64,000 nt of DNA from CAYUFB01 sp964444125 (GCA_964444125.1 CAYUFB010000001.1:1-64000); one strand, 5' to 3'. Positions 54,547 to 62,880 are shown, counted from the stretch's first letter. The notes: a model not told the origin generated them from the letters alone. Made by a program: numbers and translations.

Positions 54547-55611
54547 TTACAATTTTTCATACTTTATTTCAAGAACTCTTTTGACATATTCATCTTGAGG
54601 ATTTATTGTATTCATTCTTGATATCACTTGGGTACTATCTTCAATGACAAGATTTATCCCCCAGTCAATCCCACCATTAATATTTCCAGTCATTTTCAGA
54701 TCGTCAGTAATTACAATACCTTCAAATCCAAGATCTTGTTCAAGTATCTCGACATATTTATATGATTTGGAGGCAGGTATATTTGGATCAATTTGAGGAT
54801 TAATAATGTGACCAAGCATGATGAAATCTGCACCTGCTCTGATATCTGCCGCAAAAGGTACAAATTCGTTTTGAACTAGTTCCTCTTTTGAGAGATTGAT
54901 TTCTGGGAAATTATTATGCGAATCGGTACTTGTTCTGCCATGTCCGGGGAAATGCTTTGGGGAAGTTAGTATTCCAATTTTTTGATAGACCCCAATTTCT
55001 TCAGCAGTAATTTCTGCTACATCGAATTTATCTGCACTGTAGGATCTTTTGTACATAAACGAACTCTTGTCTGCAATATCTGCAACTGGACCTAATATGC
55101 AGTTGATACCAAGTGACTTGAGTAATTCTGCTCTGTAAGTAAATACCTCAGTTGGAGTTATGCCGTTCGTTCTATTTTCTACAAAATCTCTGGCATTGAA
55201 ATTTTTGTATTTATCCCAGGGGATTCTCACGACTGTTCCACCTTCTTGGTCAATTGAGATGATAATTCTTGAGTCGACTTTTTGTTTTAGATCACTTGTA
55301 AGTTTCTTAAGTTGCTCTTCGTTCACGAAATTATTTGGCATCAAAATAACTCCTCCAATATGATTTTCTTTCAAGTAAGAAATTGTCTCATCAGTTAATA
55401 CCTGATCAGGGATTGATACCATAAATAAAGCACCTCTTTTTTGCCCGACATTCATTGAATTTAATTTACGATCAATATAACTATCTTTTGATATTTGATT
55501 AGTTGTATAAATTGGAGTGATAATTTCTGTTGAAGTTTTATCAAAGTACAGGAGTATGGATACCAAAGTTAGAACCAGAAATATTAGTAATAGTGCAATT
55601 AACTTTTTCAT
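54547..55611 (-). CDS. Family 3 glycoside hydrolase (NagZ-like), membrane-anchored
   Basis: 354 residues from ATG 55611 (MKKLIALLLIFLVLTLVSILLYF). An ATG nine codons upstream (55638) would put MIYPIRISH before the helix. Signatures: FMVSIPDQ, IISIDQEGGTVVRIP, SPKHFPGHGRTSTDSHNNFP (His/Asp acid-base pair) and GIVITDDLKM (nucleophile Asp). GH3 enzymes of this type cleave beta-N-acetylglucosamine bonds. The anchor puts it outside the cell, so it could act on wall fragments; inferred. Confidence 0.85.
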   Translation of the reverse strand: MKKLIALLLIFLVLTLVSILLYFDKTSTEIITPIYTTNQISKDSYIDRKLNSMNVGQKRGALFMVSIPDQVLTDETISYLKENHIGGVILMPNNFVNEEQLKKLTSDLKQKVDSRIIISIDQEGGTVVRIPWDKYKNFNARDFVENRTNGITPTEVFTYRAELLKSLGINCILGPVADIADKSSFMYKRSYSADKFDVAEITAEEIGVYQKIGILTSPKHFPGHGRTSTDSHNNFPEINLSKEELVQNEFVPFAADIRAGADFIMLGHIINPQIDPNIPASKSYKYVEILEQDLGFEGIVITDDLKMTGNINGGIDWGINLVIEDSTQVISRMNTINPQDEYVKRVLEIKYEKL

Positions 55612-55658
55612 ATGTGAAATCCTGATTGGATATATCATAGCAGGTTTGAAATTACGTG

Positions 55659-55664
55659 TATAAT
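55659..55664 (+). promoter_or_regulatory. -10 box directly before the DUF167 gene
   Basis: TATAAT, then AACTTT, then ATG 55671. The expected start is the A of ATG, so a leaderless mRNA is likely. Confidence 0.55.
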
Positions 55665-55670
55665 AACTTT

Positions 55671-55892
55671 ATGATTATCAAAATCAAAGTAAAATTAAGA
55701 AAAAAAGAAGCGAAGGTTAGAGAAGTCGCAGAAAATACTTACGAAGTATCGTTGAAGTCCTCGCCTATAGAAAACAAAGCAAATCTGGAATTGATTGATT
55801 TGCTCTCAAAATACTTCAATGTCTCAAAATCTAATCTCAAATTCAAATCCGGCCAATATAATAAGGAGAAGGTGATTGAAATTCAAGAATGA
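55671..55892 (+). CDS. DUF167 (YggU) family protein
   Basis: 73 residues from ATG 55671 (MIIKIKVKLRKKEAKV); the GTG at 55656 would lie in the promoter. Core: VAENTYEVSLKSSPIENKANLELIDLLSKYFNVSKSNLKFKSGQYNKEKVIEI, the small alpha/beta fold seen in YggU, whose function is unknown. Confidence 0.85.
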   Translation: MIIKIKVKLRKKEAKVREVAENTYEVSLKSSPIENKANLELIDLLSKYFNVSKSNLKFKSGQYNKEKVIEIQE

Positions 55893-55946
55893 TAGTATAT
55901 TTTTTTAGGTTTAAAATCATAAGATATCTACCGAGGACTTCTTCAC

Positions 55947-55975
55947 TTGTTACATAGATTTTGACTTACTATAAT
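55947..55975 (+). promoter_or_regulatory. Predicted promoter of the NUDIX gene at 56011
   Basis: TTGTTA, 17-base spacer, TATAAT. The start would be near 55982, 29 bases before the ATG. Confidence 0.6.
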
Positions 55976-56010
55976 CTATGCAAATTGAAATTACTTGTTA
56001 AATATATCCA

Positions 56011-56718
56011 ATGATAGGAAGCAAAATCCAAAGAGAAATATTATCCAAATGTAGTTTTTTTGAAAAAGGAGCAAGGTATTTTGAACTAAGACCTGAGGAA
56101 GTAGAAAATGATCTGTTTAATTATCATTTACAAGAATTAGTGAAGAAAGGTTTTTTAAATAAATTAACAGATAAATATACAATTACTTTGAAAGGTAAAT
56201 CATTTGTGACAAATGTTGATGAGAAAGATTTACAAACTCCACCTACTTATAAAGTTAGTGTCTATTTATGCCCTGTCAAAGGCAATAAAATAATACTTAC
56301 TAGACGATTGAAACATCCTCAATACGGTTATGTCGGATTAATTGCTGAGAAAAAAAGATATGGAGAACAATTAGAAGATACCGCCAAAAGAGCTTTGCTT
56401 GAAGAAACTGGTTTAGTTGCTAGAAATGCAAATTTAATTGGTAATTTGCATCAGATTCGAAAGAATGACAAGGGCGAAGTGGTTGAGGATGGAATATTTT
56501 ATATTTTTTTTATTGATAAATTTACAGGCAACCTTATTGAGAAATCTGTCGAAGGAGAGTATTTTTGGGTAGATCTTGATGAAGTGAAGGAAATTAAAAA
56601 AATTTTCAAACCAAGTTTGGAGGTAGTGATTAATGAACTTCAAGAAAGATTGTCAAATAAGAAAGACTGGGAAGATAAATTTATATATGAATTTCTGCCT
56701 GAGCCTGAGGATTATTAA
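56011..56718 (+). CDS. NUDIX protein with N-terminal winged-helix-like domain
   Basis: 235 residues. Residues 1-70 resemble a winged helix (QREILSKCSFFEKGARYFELRPEEVENDLFNYHLQELVKKGFLNKLTDKYTITLKGKSFV). Residues 80-210 form a NUDIX fold with box-like QLEDTAKRALLEETGL; the usual first Gly and the RE pair are altered (E and RA). Such fusions can be transcription factors that sense a nucleotide sugar or hydrolases; the sequence does not decide. Confidence 0.75.
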   Translation: MIGSKIQREILSKCSFFEKGARYFELRPEEVENDLFNYHLQELVKKGFLNKLTDKYTITLKGKSFVTNVDEKDLQTPPTYKVSVYLCPVKGNKIILTRRLKHPQYGYVGLIAEKKRYGEQLEDTAKRALLEETGLVARNANLIGNLHQIRKNDKGEVVEDGIFYIFFIDKFTGNLIEKSVEGEYFWVDLDEVKEIKKIFKPSLEVVINELQERLSNKKDWEDKFIYEFLPEPEDY

Positions 56719-56789
56719 TATTCCCAAATTTTTGGAGTTAAATCTCAAATATGTTTTTTAATTGTATTGGCTTCAATGTCTTTTTCCCT

Positions 56790-56817
56790 TTGCCTCAAGA
56801 TAGATTCTTTGTATACT
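56790..56817 (+). promoter_or_regulatory. Predicted promoter of the DUF2177 gene
   Basis: TTGCCT, 16-base spacer, TATACT, start near 56824, 25 bases before ATG 56849. Confidence 0.5.
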
Positions 56818-56848
56818 GATCTTAGATTACTTCTTATTATTTATATAT

Positions 56849-57274
56849 ATGACAATCTCCGATTACCTGATACTTTATCCTGTCGCATTTATTTCCTTTT
56901 TGTTAATTGATTTTATCTGGCTTGGATTTGTAGCCAAGGGTTTGTATAGCGATATGCTTGGGCCATTGATGCGAAGAAATGCTCAAGGAGATCTCAATCC
57001 TATTTGGTGGGCAGCGATATTATTCTATGCTTTATTTGTAGCGATACTTGTATATTTTGTCATGCCAAGAGCAATTGAAGCAAATTCTTTTTGGATTACG
57101 ATTCTTAATGGCGCGCTTTTTGGACTTGTCACATATGCCACATACGATCTGACAAATTATTCAACTTTACAAGGCTTCCCGCTAAAAATCGTATTTATAG
57201 ATATCATCTGGGGTATGGTGCTTTCTGCAAGTGTCATCGGTGTCACCTATGGAGTGTGGAGTTATGTTCGCTAA
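56849..57274 (+). CDS. DUF2177 membrane protein
   Basis: 141 residues with four helices (LYPVAFISFLLIDFIWLGFV, AAILFYALFVAILVYFV, ILNGALFGLVTYATYDL, FIDIIWGMVLSASVIGVTYGV). The conserved pieces DFIWLGF...GLYSDMLGPLMR and GLVTYATYDLTNYSTLQGFPLKIVFIDIIWG define DUF2177; function unknown. Single gene. Confidence 0.85.
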   Translation: MTISDYLILYPVAFISFLLIDFIWLGFVAKGLYSDMLGPLMRRNAQGDLNPIWWAAILFYALFVAILVYFVMPRAIEANSFWITILNGALFGLVTYATYDLTNYSTLQGFPLKIVFIDIIWGMVLSASVIGVTYGVWSYVR

Positions 57275-57450
57275 TAGTGTCATTTGTTCGCATATTGAAT
57301 TCTTTCTGAGTTTGCGTATTATTGATTGATCGTTTTGATTTAATTTATGAATTGCATTGTATATAGATAGCTTTTGTTGATAATTATTCAATTTAACTAT
57401 AAAAATTTAAATTATTCTTGTATAATTGAACTTAGTTTAACAATTTAGTC

Positions 57451-57522
57451 GCGGGCATAGTATAGCGGCTATTATGTCAGTTTTCCAAACTGAAGACACG
57501 GGTTCGATTCCCGTTGCCCGCT
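57451..57522 (+). tRNA. tRNA-Gly (anticodon TCC)
   Basis: A complete cloverleaf: acceptor GCGGGCA/TGCCCGC, anticodon stem TCAGT/ACTGA with loop TTTCCAA (anticodon TCC, reads GGA/GGG), T-loop GGTTCGATTCC. The discriminator base is T and CCA is not encoded. TATAAT at 57421 is a likely -10. Confidence 0.95.
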
Positions 57523-57827
57523 TTTAGATTTAGTTTGCAATACTGAGCATGTCGAAGAAGAGCAATACTAAATCTTAAATCCCGTAAACAAATGAAATGA
57601 AGTTTTACGGGATCTAATTCCCAAAAGAGAAAGAGAGAAATTCTTAAAATCCGGTATCGGAAGACAGTTGATAAAGATATTGATTCTTGGGAACACGTGA
57701 ATCGTTTACAACCCCAAACTAAAACAATATAATTACTCTATGAATATCAGGTGAGCGAAAATAGAGAAGTACGATTTGGATTTTAATCAATTGCCAATTC
57801 ATAAATAATAAAGTCCTAATTTCGTCT
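57523..57827. other. Gene-free region after the tRNA with two hairpins
   Basis: No supported ORF. AGATTTAGT...ACTAAATCT (about 57525-57575) and ATCCCGTAAA...TTTTACGGGAT (about 57579-57612) can form hairpins; the second may terminate tRNA transcription. The loop of the first holds GAGCATGTCGAAG, like the dispersed CGAAG repeats seen at 63290. The rest is A/T-rich without recognised signals. Confidence 0.4.
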
Positions 57828-57829
57828 TA

Positions 57830-57858
57830 TTATCAATACTTATTATCAAACCTATAAT
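57830..57858 (+). promoter_or_regulatory. Predicted leaderless promoter of the cupin gene
   Basis: TTATCA, 17-base spacer, TATAAT. The expected start is at or next to ATG 57866. CTTATTATCAA occurs twice here (about 57826 and 57839), a possible operator. Confidence 0.55.
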
Positions 57859-57865
57859 GATTCAT

Positions 57866-58174
57866 ATGAGCAAAAGTAATGATGCAAAAGGTTGGTATCT
57901 TGGTCCATGGAATTCAGAAATTGAAGTCCCAATAGGGTTTGCGAATGAAGGTATAAAAGAAAAACATGTGCATCATAAAATGAACGAAATATATTTGATA
58001 GCAAGGGGGACAAGTACTATCGAAGTTGACGATAAAGAGATAACTCTCAAGGAGGGAGATATAATTGTTTTGGAGCCTAACGAAATTCATACATTTAAAG
58101 ATAGTTCAAAAGATTATTTACATTTTGTCATTCACACTCCATTTGTAAAAGATGACAAGGAGTTAGTTAAATAA
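57866..58174 (+). CDS. Cupin-domain protein
   Basis: About 102 residues from ATG 57866. The ATG at 57857 overlaps the -10 box and is rejected. Single cupin barrel: KEKHVHHKMNEIYLIARGTSTIEVDDKEITLKEGDIIVLEPNEIHTFKDSSKDYLHFVIHTPFV, with metal-ligand candidates in HVHH and E, and H in NEIHTF. Substrate unknown. It is one base upstream of the GNAT gene, probably co-transcribed. Confidence 0.85.
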   Translation: MSKSNDAKGWYLGPWNSEIEVPIGFANEGIKEKHVHHKMNEIYLIARGTSTIEVDDKEITLKEGDIIVLEPNEIHTFKDSSKDYLHFVIHTPFVKDDKELVK

Positions 58175-58175
58175 T

Positions 58176-58730
58176 ATGAATATTAGAAAAGCAAAATATG
58201 AGGATTATGATTTGATCGTCAAGCTAAGAAAACCGATCTTAACTCCTCAAGTCCGAACAAATTATGAGTTAAGTCAAAGTGGCTTTCTGATTGGAGATTA
58301 CTCGATACAAGATTTTGAGAAGGATATGAAAGATATATTTCTTGTTGCTCTTAAGAATAAGGAAGTTGTCGGATACATTGTTTTGTCCAAAGTGAAAGAG
58401 TATTTGGATAATGAATCCAAAGTTTGGAATGAAGAAGCCTATAAAGAAAAATACTATTCGTTAGATACCATTGAAATCAAAGTACTATGTGTCTCAGGTT
58501 CTTATGCCAATCGTGGTTTAGGGAGTGCATTACTTGAAACATCTCTAGATTTATTGAATGCAAAGTATAAAAGGATCTCTAGTATTATTACACTTGCTCC
58601 GGTTCCAAATTATAAATCGCTGAATTTCCATTTGCATAAAGGGTTTAAGGTTGTTTCAATATCTTTGCCTCAGAAGCTTTTTGGATTTGAGAATTACCAG
58701 AGTATCTTGCTTATGAAAGAGCTCATGTAG
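58176..58730 (+). CDS. GNAT-family N-acetyltransferase
   Basis: 184 residues. The acetyl-CoA-binding motif A is EIKVLCVSGSYANRGLGSALLETSLDLLN (R/QxxGxG as NRGLGS), with the upstream VVGYIVLSKV strand and the downstream NFHLHKGFKVV element. The acceptor substrate is unknown. It follows the cupin gene directly. Confidence 0.85.
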   Translation: MNIRKAKYEDYDLIVKLRKPILTPQVRTNYELSQSGFLIGDYSIQDFEKDMKDIFLVALKNKEVVGYIVLSKVKEYLDNESKVWNEEAYKEKYYSLDTIEIKVLCVSGSYANRGLGSALLETSLDLLNAKYKRISSIITLAPVPNYKSLNFHLHKGFKVVSISLPQKLFGFENYQSILLMKELM

Positions 58731-58886
58731 GTTTTCTCCATTTGGTCTTACCTTTTTTGATAATAATAGCGATCTATAAATATTTCCCAAATTATTGTAT
58801 AATCTCTCAGAGATTCAGAAAAAAGAAAAGCAATTTTTCAATAAATTCTATTAAATCTTTAGCTATTCATATTAAAAATTAGTACC

Positions 58887-59054
58887 ATGGCAAAAAAAGG
58901 AAACAGACAACTTGTCAGATTGATTAACAAAATTACAGGTACTTTCTATGTATCAGAGAAGAATAGAGTTAATACAACTGATAAGATGAAAGTCAAAAAG
59001 TTTGACAAAAAAACCGGCAAACATGAAATGTTTGAGGAAATCAAGATCAAATAA
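58887..59054 (+). CDS. rpmG: 50S ribosomal protein L33
   Basis: A 55-residue protein: AKKGNRQLVRLINKITGTFYVSEKNRVNTTDKMKVKKFDKKTGKHEMFEEIKIK. FYVSEKNRVNTTDKMKVKKFD corresponds to the L33 signature; the form lacks the zinc Cys residues, as in E. coli. TATAAT at 58798 is a likely -10. Downstream hairpin AAAAGC...GCTTTT may terminate it. Confidence 0.88.
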   Translation: MAKKGNRQLVRLINKITGTFYVSEKNRVNTTDKMKVKKFDKKTGKHEMFEEIKIK

Positions 59055-59084
59055 GTGAGCAAAGAGCATAAGTGAAAACTTTGC

Positions 59085-59105
59085 AAAAGCAGTCTGGAGC
59101 TTTTT
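59085..59105 (+). terminator. Hairpin after rpmG
   Basis: AAAAGC, loop AGTCTGGA, GCTTTTT: a short stem with a T-run, 30 bases after the rpmG stop. It could equally be part of the T-box stem I region. Confidence 0.4.
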
Positions 59106-59257
59106 AATTCAGGCAATACAATAAAATTTAAGATAACTTAAATCAAGTTAAACAAAAGGTGGAACCGTCCTCTGTTAGTTGCAGAAAAGTTTTATTAAAC
59201 AGGGACCCTTACAATAAGTATACTAATAAATAGTTACTTGTTGTGAGGGTCTTTTTT
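59106..59257 (+). promoter_or_regulatory. T-box riboswitch controlling thrS
   Basis: Core motif AAGG-TGGAACC-GTCC at 59156-59170. AAGG pairs with CCTT (59207-59210), the 7-base TGGAACC is left bulged, and GTCC/CTGTT pairs with AACAG/GGAC (59198-59206): the T-box antiterminator. The competing terminator pairs GACCCTTACAATAAGTA (59204-59220) with TACTTGTTGTGAGGGTC (59235-59251), then six T. The bulge TGGA would pair with a tRNA ending TCCA (discriminator U). Stem I and the specifier codon are not resolved, so control by tRNA-Thr is inferred from the gene behind it. Confidence 0.75.
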
Positions 59258-59301
59258 GTTTATATATTTAGTCTTACTTGTTTGTTTTGGGTAGCAATTT
59301 C

Positions 59302-59350
59302 GAAAACTGGAGACTAAATGCTGAAGACTGAAAGCTGAATACTGAATACT
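59302..59350. repeat. CTGAATACTGAA-type intergenic repeat
   Basis: AAACTGGAGACTAAATGCTGAAGACTGAAAGCTGAATACTGAATACTTA lies between the T-box terminator and thrS, of the same type as at 7039, 7731 and 47694. Confidence 0.6.
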
Positions 59351-59371
59351 TATTTTTTATTATTAATCAAA

Positions 59372-61204
59372 ATGGCCGACAAATATGAGGATTATAAAGA
59401 TAACTTACCCAAATATGTCAGTGACACAAATTTTCATCTATATTGCATCAGGCATAGTTGTGAACATGTGCTGACTCAGGCAATGCATAATATCTGGGGA
59501 GAAGAAAAAGTCGTCATGGCTATGGGGCCTGCTACAGAAGATGGGTTCTATTTCGACTTCGATCCTTCAGAAGATCTGAAAATTTCGGAAGAAGATTTTG
59601 CGAAAATCGAAGAGGAAATGAAAAAAATAATTAAAGAAGGCCAGGAGATTAAAAAAAGAGAAATCTCAATTGAAGAAGCACGTAAACTATTTGCAAATAA
59701 TCCATACAAACAAGAATGGCTTGATGAAATTGAAGCGAAGGGTGAGAAGTCTGTAAGTATTTATGAAAACTTCAATCAAAAAGGAAAAGTAGTCTTTGTC
59801 GATCTTTGCAAAGGACCACATATATCAAATACTTCAGAGATCAAAGCTTTCAAGTTATTATCTATTGCTGGTGCTTATTGGCGTGGAGATGAATCAAATA
59901 AGATGCTTACACGTATCTATGGTACAGCATTTCTTTCGCAAGAAGAATTGGAAAAGCATTTGGTATTTTTGGAAGAGGTGAAACTTCGAGATCACAAAAG
60001 ACTTGGTAAACAATTAGATTTGTTTGTTTTTTCTGAATTAGTAGGTGGTGGACTTCCGATGTGGACTCCGAAAGGCACTATCCTTCGCGAGGAATTGGAC
60101 AAATTTGTATGGGAATTAAGGCGTGCGAGAGGGTATCAAAAAGTATCAATTCCGCATATAACTAAGAAGGCTCTCTATGAGACAAGTGGTCACTGGGCGA
60201 AATTCTCAGAAGAATTGTTCAAAATTACAACTAGAGAAGGGCATGAATTTGCGATGAAACCTATGAATTGTCCTCACCATACTCAAATATATGATCACGT
60301 TCAAAGAAGTTATAGGGACTTGCCCCAAAGATATGCTGAGACAACTATGGTTTATAGAGATGAACAAAGTGGAGAATTATCAGGTCTTTCTCGTGTTAGA
60401 TGTATCACACAAGATGATGCACATGTATTTTGCAGATTCCCTCAATTAAGAGAAGAATTTTTTAAAATTTGGGATATTGTAGATGAATTCTATACAAAAT
60501 TTGGTTTCAAACTAGATGTGAGATTGTCATTTCATGATCCAGAGAATTTCAAAGTATATCTTGGTACAAAAGAAATCTGGCAAAAAGCAGAAGCTGAATT
60601 AGTTGAAATCGCTAAAGAAAGAGGTGTTGAGTACAATGTAACTTTAAGGGAGGCCGCTATGTATGGACCAAAAATAGACTTTGTTACAAAGGATTCACTT
60701 GGAAGAGAATGGCAGGTAGCTACAATTCAACTTGACATGAATATGCCAGAGAGATTTGATTTGAATTGCATAAATGAATCGGGTGAGAAAGAACGAGTTG
60801 TGATGATCCATGCCGCTATCATGGGATCAATTGAGAGATTTGTATCTGTCATGATTGAGCATCTTGCTGGTAATTTCCCAGTCTGGTTGGCTCCTGATCA
60901 GGTGGTGATTATCCCAATTGGAGAAGATAATCATGCTTATGCCGATAAAATTGAAAAAGAATTAATCGAAGAAGGTATCAGAGTCCTCAATGATAAAAGA
61001 GCAGATACCATGCAAGCCAAAATTAGAGAAGCACAGGAATTGAAAATTCCATATATGGTTATTGTAGGGCGGAGGGAGGAAGAAAATAATACAGTTTCAA
61101 TACGTTTTAGAGGGAAGAAGGAGAATTTGGTTATTGATCTTAAGGAGTTTGTTGATAAACTAGAAGAAAAGATTGAAAAAAGGGAATTAGAATTGAATTT
61201 GTAA
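59372..61204 (+). CDS. thrS: Threonine-tRNA ligase without TGS domain
   Basis: 610 residues; E. coli ThrRS is 642 and starts with a TGS domain, absent here. The editing domain has HSCEH and CKGPH zinc/active-site residues. Class II core: motif 2 YRDEQSGELSGLSRVRCITQDDAHVFC, MNCPHH zinc Cys region, motif 3 IMGSIERFVSVMIEHLAGNFPVWLAPDQV. The C-terminal anticodon-binding domain is complete. Transcription is probably governed by the T-box at 59106. Confidence 0.95.
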   Translation: MADKYEDYKDNLPKYVSDTNFHLYCIRHSCEHVLTQAMHNIWGEEKVVMAMGPATEDGFYFDFDPSEDLKISEEDFAKIEEEMKKIIKEGQEIKKREISIEEARKLFANNPYKQEWLDEIEAKGEKSVSIYENFNQKGKVVFVDLCKGPHISNTSEIKAFKLLSIAGAYWRGDESNKMLTRIYGTAFLSQEELEKHLVFLEEVKLRDHKRLGKQLDLFVFSELVGGGLPMWTPKGTILREELDKFVWELRRARGYQKVSIPHITKKALYETSGHWAKFSEELFKITTREGHEFAMKPMNCPHHTQIYDHVQRSYRDLPQRYAETTMVYRDEQSGELSGLSRVRCITQDDAHVFCRFPQLREEFFKIWDIVDEFYTKFGFKLDVRLSFHDPENFKVYLGTKEIWQKAEAELVEIAKERGVEYNVTLREAAMYGPKIDFVTKDSLGREWQVATIQLDMNMPERFDLNCINESGEKERVVMIHAAIMGSIERFVSVMIEHLAGNFPVWLAPDQVVIIPIGEDNHAYADKIEKELIEEGIRVLNDKRADTMQAKIREAQELKIPYMVIVGRREEENNTVSIRFRGKKENLVIDLKEFVDKLEEKIEKRELELNL

Positions 61205-61235
61205 TATACTGATAGTAGGTAATTTAATAATCAAA

Positions 61236-62069
61236 ATGCCAAAGTCAGTAAAGTTTAATAAGAAATATTTTGCTATTTTTGTAGTAGTGTCTTTGATTGT
61301 TATAAGCTTTGGTTCTTGGGTCCTTGTGCAAAAAAGGAGTAATAGTGGCAATTCGAAGAATTCTCCACAGACAGTTTCCAAAAGCTTTGATGAAGTCAAT
61401 CATAATAAACAAGTTCAAGGAATTGATGATAGTGAGATGATTAATGATCTCGAGTCAACCCCTCAAAAAGTAACAGATGATCAGATAGAGACAAAGGAGT
61501 CGGTAAGTACTGTTGTTCACAAACTATCTTCGGTTCCAAAAACAACAACTCCTGCACCTGCTCCAATACCTAGTCCATGTCCTGTTTCGACAAAAAGTTG
61601 TATACCTTGTTCTATTGGTCAATCTTTATGCAGATACGAATCTGGTGCGACATCTGGCTTCCTTGGTTGGGCTTGTCAAAATAATAATCTGGGGAATATT
61701 AGATATTCTACTGCAAGAATTGGCTATATCACCAAACATGGAGGTCCTGCTCCTTGTGGTGAGAGAATTGACTCACGTGGTGGTACTTATATGATTTTTT
61801 CTACTTATCAAGATGGTAGAAATGCTCTAAGAGCATATTTATTGGCTCTAAATGCTGGCACTCATACAGCATATCCTGAATGTGCAAGTGGAAATTGTGA
61901 TTTAATTTATGTTTTCTCAAAATATGCTCCAGGAGATACAAATTATGCCCAAAATATAGCAGATAGACTTGGTGTTACAGCTGATACCAAATTTAGATGG
62001 GTCGTTGAAAATAAAATGGAGCAATTGCTAAATGCTATTGAGATCAAAGAAGGCTTTTTTAGTAACTAA
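61236..62069 (+). CDS. Secreted cell-wall-type protein with lysin-like domain
   Basis: 277 residues. One helix (YFAIFVVVSLIVISFGSWVLV), then a Ser/Thr/Pro spacer to residue 125. The C-terminal domain, NNNLGNIRYSTARIGYITKHGG, GGTYMIFSTYQDGRNALRAYLLALNAG, DLIYVFSKYAPGDTNYAQNIADRLGV, resembles the NNPGNLR...F-x-P-xxGxRA...YAP domain found in phage and bacterial wall-active proteins. Six Cys suggest disulphides outside the cell. Activity on peptidoglycan is inferred. Confidence 0.6.
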   Translation: MPKSVKFNKKYFAIFVVVSLIVISFGSWVLVQKRSNSGNSKNSPQTVSKSFDEVNHNKQVQGIDDSEMINDLESTPQKVTDDQIETKESVSTVVHKLSSVPKTTTPAPAPIPSPCPVSTKSCIPCSIGQSLCRYESGATSGFLGWACQNNNLGNIRYSTARIGYITKHGGPAPCGERIDSRGGTYMIFSTYQDGRNALRAYLLALNAGTHTAYPECASGNCDLIYVFSKYAPGDTNYAQNIADRLGVTADTKFRWVVENKMEQLLNAIEIKEGFFSN

Positions 62070-62794
62070 GCAATGCTTCTGATTTTTCTAAATAATTTCA
62101 GTGGTGCGAGATATAGCTTAAATCTGGTTAAGAAATGAGCAAACATCAATGTCGCAAACGCTATCGATAATTCCACATGCCAGTATAGGAAATCAAAATC
62201 AATCTCTCGAATGGCATCGAAGCGATAAGACATCACCATGATGAATCCAAAAACTGCAGATGGAATAAGTCCAAGTAAAAGTAATGTATTGAAAGTTAAA
62301 TTAAAGGTGTTTTTGTTGAATAATTTGGTTTTGTTTCTTAATTCTGTTTTGGTCAATCCCCAATATAGTAGGTATAATCCACCTGATATGGCTACGGGTA
62401 CTAGTGCGTTATAAGGATTATTTGATTTTGTTTCAGATTCTGATGATCGTGTTGTATAAGTTATATCGCTAATTCCTTCTATTTTGATTTCGCCAATATA
62501 ATAATTCTCTAAATCTCTGTAAACAAATGGTTTGTGATCTTGGTCCATTCCTGCTTTATCCTTGAAAGCTTCGGTCATATCTTCTCCGCACCAGGGTAGT
62601 ATGTCCATGAATCTATCTTCATGATCTTTTAAGTGCTCGGCACTGAAATCGTATACTTTTCCTTCGAAAGTCATCCAGCAATCAGCTTCGCTATCATGCA
62701 GTTCTACCTCGGATAGAGTATATGAATTTGCAAAAGATAAGGCTGGACTGAAAAATATTACAAGAACGGGAACTATTAGTGCATATTTCTGCAT
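62066..62794 (-). CDS. Cytochrome b5-like domain fused to membrane helices
   Basis: 242 residues. A signal peptide (YALIVPVLVIFFSPALSFANS) precedes a cytochrome b5-like fold: YTLSEVELHDSEADCWMTFEGKVYDFSAEHLKDHEDRF...DILPWCGEDMTEAFKDKAG...DQDHKPF. Axial His candidates are in KDHED (in place of HPGG) and QDHKP. Three C-terminal helices follow, with His in FLYWHVELSIAFATLMFAHFLTRF that might bind a second heme. A small extracytoplasmic redox protein is the likely role; partners are unknown. It overlaps the previous convergent gene by four bases. Confidence 0.65.
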   Translation of the reverse strand: MQKYALIVPVLVIFFSPALSFANSYTLSEVELHDSEADCWMTFEGKVYDFSAEHLKDHEDRFMDILPWCGEDMTEAFKDKAGMDQDHKPFVYRDLENYYIGEIKIEGISDITYTTRSSESETKSNNPYNALVPVAISGGLYLLYWGLTKTELRNKTKLFNKNTFNLTFNTLLLLGLIPSAVFGFIMVMSYRFDAIREIDFDFLYWHVELSIAFATLMFAHFLTRFKLYLAPLKLFRKIRSIA

Positions 62795-62880
62795 GAAATA
62801 ATAATAATAATTTATTATATAATGGAATTATTCTAAAGAAATAGGTATTATTTGTCTAATATTTTTAAATTTCTAGCTTC

